From Rhodocollybia butyracea (Eukaryota > Basidiomycota > Agaricomycetes > Agaricales > Omphalotaceae), in the NCBI GenBank assembly GCA_015501585.1, contig JADNRY010000818.1:1-25062 (forward strand): 25,062 bases of DNA, in the 5' to 3' direction. The position numbers were made by a program, and so were the translations under genes. This document shows positions 21,526 to 25,062 of the stretch, piece by piece. The stretch's first letter is position 1. Each line of letters begins with the position of its first letter. The notes beneath the pieces are model-generated. The model did no database searches and was not told where the DNA came from. It was given only the letters and a program-made list of their open reading frames with translations.

Positions 21526-22708
21526 ATGGACTCGTCTACCTTTCTTATAGGAATCGTCTTTTCGCTCGCACTGATCGCCTCGATCAGATTCAACCGTCGA
21601 CGCACGGAGGACAGCACACACCCAACGTGGACCTTGATTGTCATCAGACTTTGTGGCAAACATCTAGGTCGTTTGCAGCCAACGCCACAATATCGTCTGT
21701 ACTATTCTGCAGCAGACCTTGCTTCGGCCACAGACCCAAATCGTACACTGTCTGGTGCTGACGTAGAAGTGATTCCTGACCTTTGTATATTACTGCAAAG
21801 AGCTACTGTGGCCCTTTCTGCCACTCAACAATCCATGTCTACTCTTCTTAGCACAATCACCAGCTTAAATCTGCGCCACCACGCTATATGTATCACCGCC
21901 TCTTTCTTGCCTCTTCTTTTGGAACTGAAGAGGCCAGTTAGTCGCCATCCAGCTGATATCGAGGAATTCATGGATAATCTCTCGATGTCCGTGCATCATG
22001 CTCAACAACAAGTCCTAGCTCAGGTAGTGTTTTATTTGCTGATCACCTCGAAGTGCTAATATGGCCCAGGCACACTGTTTATTTTCAATCCCTGTATACC
22101 GACGACAGGAGCATGTTGTTGCGGTTGCAGCTGTTGGTGAATGGTGGTCCTTTCAGAAGCTAGATCGTTCTAGTTTCTCTGATCAAGGAGTCTTTAATCG
22201 AGAACGCTACATGGATCTCCAAGATCGTGACAGAACCACATGGGCATCTGCTAATCAAGAAGAGGATGAAATTGACCTTGTAGATCCCATTGACACCAAC
22301 CAGATGAAGGAAGTCCTCCGGAAAGAATCTTTGGAAGATAAACGTGCTCGGCAAACATGCCAGAGCAAAGAGGAGGGCGGATCAAAAGGACTCACGCGAT
22401 CTTCTTTTTGAGCAGTGGACAAAATACGTAAATGACACTCAGCCTGATGATATACTGGGGTACAGCGATGACCAGATTAACAACTACAATCGTCTACGAG
22501 CAGCCTGTGATAGTGAATGGGGTGCCGTTTGGGCAACCTGGACTTTCTTGAATCTGATACAGCATTTCCAGACGATATTGAACTTGGTGGGTGGTCCAAC
22601 ATTATGCGTCTTGGCTCTCTAGCCTCCGAGCACTATCTCCAGCAGATCGAAATGTATTTGGATGGTTGGGTAGAAGGAAATCCGCCTGCTGATGATTTTG
22701 AAACGTGA
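21526..22708 (+). pseudogene. Membrane-anchored-looking protein of unknown family, frame disrupted
   Basis: Exon 1 21526-22023 (166 codons) starts with a hydrophobic segment (FLIGIVFSLALIASI), probably a signal anchor, followed by a basic patch (RFNRRR). Intron 22024-22069 (46 nt, GT-AG). Exon 2 22070-22708 is 639 nt, an exact multiple of three, and both ends are in the same frame. Between about 22340 and 22545, however, the coding-like sequence is in another frame (HARAKRRADQKDSRDLLFEQ followed by WTKYVNDTQPDDILGY), while the outer frame has a TGA at 22409. The outer parts are WWSFQKLDRSSFSDQGVFN before and LDFLESDTAFPDDIELGGW after. One extra base near 22340 (CAAACATGCC) and one missing base near 22545 would explain it. 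A further shift near 22125 is possible. The protein would be about 378 residues, hydrophilic and acidic in its C-terminal half. Family not recognised. Confidence 0.5.
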
Positions 22709-24351
22709 AATCGTGCGGATTCTAGCTTTCAATGGTTGGCATCGCTGATGCGCTCCCGGTTAGGACTCGGGCCTTGTTACACAGATTGAATAGGTGCGCT
22801 CATTACTACATATTCCAGGAGATCTCATTATAACCCTATGTTCTAGTGCTCACATCTTGTGTATCAGAGGGCACAATGATTTCTATGAAAGTTTACTACA
22901 TGATACATACATGCCACTGTTCTCTTGTATTATCCAATCACTGTTTTTTCTTCGCACTGTACCTCATCCAAAGGAGTGAACTTTAATTCCGCTTGGTTTA
23001 TCCCAATTTTTCGTGACATGGTGGTAAAACTTATGGATGCAGCCCAGCTCTGTTACAACTCTTTGATAAATCCTTCCTTCCTTCCTCCACAGTCTCCAAA
23101 ATCTTACCAAAAGCCTTCCATGCAGGATCGGTCGGTTGTTTCTCATTTTACTCCCTTTTTGTTCTGCTCTGCTGTCCGCATATTAAATTCTCTGCCTTTC
23201 TATCTCTCTGTGCCTAGTCCTGGGTGTGAGCTCTTTAGTACGATACTATTTTTCAAGCTCAGGCGAGCTAACTCTTGTCACTTACGGGCCCGGCGAACTT
23301 AGTTGCATACGGAGGCGGCCAATTGTACCCGCCTAGTTCGCATATCTAATTAGTCTTAGCAGCGCTGCCCTGGTAATTCCACTTATCTTTTTCTTAGCTC
23401 ACACTGGTAAATGGCAATGCATGTTCTAGCTTCTCACAATTAATAAATTCTGTATGCACTTGATTCTATACCTGTTTCTTTGTCCTGAAACGTTCTTTGA
23501 CTGGCTGAAAACGCAAACTTGGATCTCAAAGCCACCTTGGAAACGAGAGAGCTGACAAGTGGTCCACGCCTTCTACTACTTCCAAGCGACACAGCAAACG
23601 ACCGTGGAGTAAGCTACCTATCCTTCCTAGTATCGCGAATGGGATGGTATTGGCCTCCTTGTCACAATGAACTTCAGGGAGTGCGATAACAAACCTTACA
23701 TACTCACTGTTAACGATACTTAGTGTAAGAAAGTTGTTCAGTCCAAGGGACAACGCGCATCTTGTAAAATATCTGGGCCACTTCGATACCGCGAGGAAAG
23801 GATCTCGATTGTATCAGGACCTGGTCACCAATGTACATTGTCATTCATGAATTTCTTCAACTTTGAGACTTATCATTTAACAGCCAACTCAATGGCCATG
23901 GTCTAGACGTTTCTGGCAGTTCTGGAGAGATCGCTACATAGAGAGAAGCACGAAAGAATTGGAACGTATGATTTGATGCGTAAGATTAGGACGCAGATCG
24001 TCGAGACTACATCTACCAGACTCGAAACGTAAAGCAGATTTGGAGCATGAAGATACGAGGCAAGAGAAGAGGCCCAGAATCGACGCGCGGCAGAGTTTGA
24101 GCTCCGAGATGAGAGTTATTATAAACTTCCTTCCTTCCTTCCGACCTTCAAAATAGCACCTGGGGCTTCACAAGCCCGCTTCACCTTTCAATGCTTCTGA
24201 TGCCTCCGATATCGTGAAAAAGCTGCGGTACATTCAGTTCAACACATCAAAGCCCACTGCGAACAGACCATACCTTCCTACAAGGGTGAAGGCGGCCTCG
24301 TACTAATGCTCAGACAAAGCGGCGGCCATTATGGGAGAAACCTTGGATTAA
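22709..24351. other. Gene-poor region
   Basis: No gene is supported. The open frames in 22794-23302 (plus) and 23526-23753 (minus) are short, rich in residues produced by AT/CT-rich DNA, and unlike any family I know. Two short TTCC microsatellites occur, at 23071-23086 and 24126-24142. From about 23980 to 24160 the plus strand reads in places as charged, helix-like sequence (for example EAQNRRAAEFELRDESYY), which may be a worn gag-like relic. Confidence 0.4.
24126..24142. repeat. TTCC microsatellite
   Basis: Four tandem TTCC-type units (17 nt). A similar tract lies at 23071-23086. Simple-sequence repeats, probably of no function. Confidence 0.7.
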
Positions 24352-24759
24352 TTTAGTTGCCGAATCAACAACCGTAGATCAGCCGTCAGTTCTAACGATA
24401 ACTTCCGCAATCGTCCATCGCCTGAACGCCCTGGCCTCCCTAGCGTGGATGGACTTTCCCATATGGTGGAATTGAATCCCGAAGGCAATAACGGGAGTCG
24501 TAGTAAGAGACCAGAAAACAACTCCGGCACCCGGAAGAACCAACGGGACTGGAAACAACGAAATGAGAACGCATTGAAGAAATGTGAGTAGCCAGGACCG
24601 GCTCGGAAAGGACTCACGCAAAACGGTCTGAGGTCCTTATTCCAAAACTCCGATTCTGAGGCCGATGAGGAAAGTACGAGGGGCTACCTGGTTCCGAAGA
24701 GCTTTGAAAAGAATCGTAATATATGTCCTGAGCCAAGAGAAGTCGGGGCCTTGAAATGA
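24352..24759 (+). pseudogene. Open hydrophilic frame with one stop, possible mobile-element relic
   Basis: One frame stays open from 24352 to 24759 (about 135 codons) apart from a TAG at 24589-24591. It lacks an early ATG. The product is rich in Arg, Asn, Ser, Glu and Pro (for example RKNQRDWKQRNENALKKCE, later SDSEADEESTRGYLVPKSFE). This composition recalls disordered gag-type proteins of fungal retroelements. The nearby repeat copy at the window edge fits that idea. The TAG lies in a GTGAGTAG context, so a splice donor here is also possible. No zinc knuckle, protease or polymerase motif was seen. Weak call. Confidence 0.25.
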
Positions 24760-24961
24760 AGAGGTCAGGATGGACGCGCGAGGTAAAGGGAGGAATTATA
24801 CGCACTTGATTTAGACACTCGGAGGGCTCTGTTCTCCCTAGATCCAGTCCCAGAACTGCACAGAAAAGACGTAGGACCGGATAACAACGTGCGATGAGCT
24901 CCTAACAGCTTGCGCTTCGAATGAAAAGTGCTGATGAAAGCTGGTAGCTGACTTCAGTTGA

Positions 24962-25062
24962 TGTTGGGGTCCAGGTAGTAGGAGGCGTTGCGTCCGGTAC
25001 CTGAGGCCTAGCGACTTCCGAAAGAGGCGTTAGGAGGGGAGCCGGGTGATCTATGAAGCCAG
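24962..25062. repeat. Dispersed repeat, copy 2 (runs off the window)
   Basis: It aligns with 20232-20358 in the same orientation, starting with the same TGTTG and sharing the CCTAGCGACTTCCGAAAG block. It lacks about 20 bases present in copy 1 near the left end. It continues past the end of the window, so its full length is unknown. Confidence 0.7.

Overview
The window reads as nuclear DNA of a filamentous basidiomycete, most likely an Agaricomycete. The evidence is short GT-AG introns of about 46-115 nt (most 48-62), gene density typical of fungi, a chitin synthase fused to a myosin-like motor, a fungal four-helix-type membrane protein (DUF7704-like) and an F-box protein of mushroom-fungus style. 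The genus cannot be read from the sequence. No rRNA, tRNA, CRISPR array or intact transposon was recognised.

Layout. Positions 1-1376 have no supported gene. Positions 1377-2431 (minus) are a three-exon histidinol-phosphatase gene (HIS2-type PHP domain) with one frame break. Positions 2886-9507 (minus) are the main feature, a 12-exon class V-type chitin synthase (myosin motor-like + cytochrome b5-like + chitin synthase + DEK_C) of about 2014 residues. Positions 9508-12026 are gene-poor and hold a small hairpin repeat. Positions 12027-12827 (plus) encode a small membrane protein in six exons, one of 8 nt. Positions 14147-15670 (plus) are an F-box gene with several breaks. Positions 16393-18101 (plus) are an eight-exon Nudix hydrolase of the CoA diphosphatase type. 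Positions 18473 to about 20080 hold a badly broken coding region of unknown family. Positions 20195-20600 hold a stem-loop and one copy of a dispersed repeat that recurs at the right edge (24962-25062). A small intact unknown gene (20883-21443, minus) and a disrupted unknown gene (21526-22708, plus) diverge from an 82-bp gap. Positions 22709-25062 are gene-poor, with one possible mobile-element relic.

The genes do not form a pathway cluster: histidine biosynthesis, cell-wall chitin synthesis, nucleotide-CoA housekeeping and an F-box protein simply lie next to each other. The most notable pattern is that conserved reading frames are repeatedly broken by single-base shifts or in-frame stops (HIS2, the chitin synthase tail, the F-box gene, and the 18.5-kb and 21.5-kb genes), while the membrane-protein, Nudix and 21-kb minus-strand genes can be spliced into clean frames. 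This is either sequence error or real gene decay; the window alone cannot decide.
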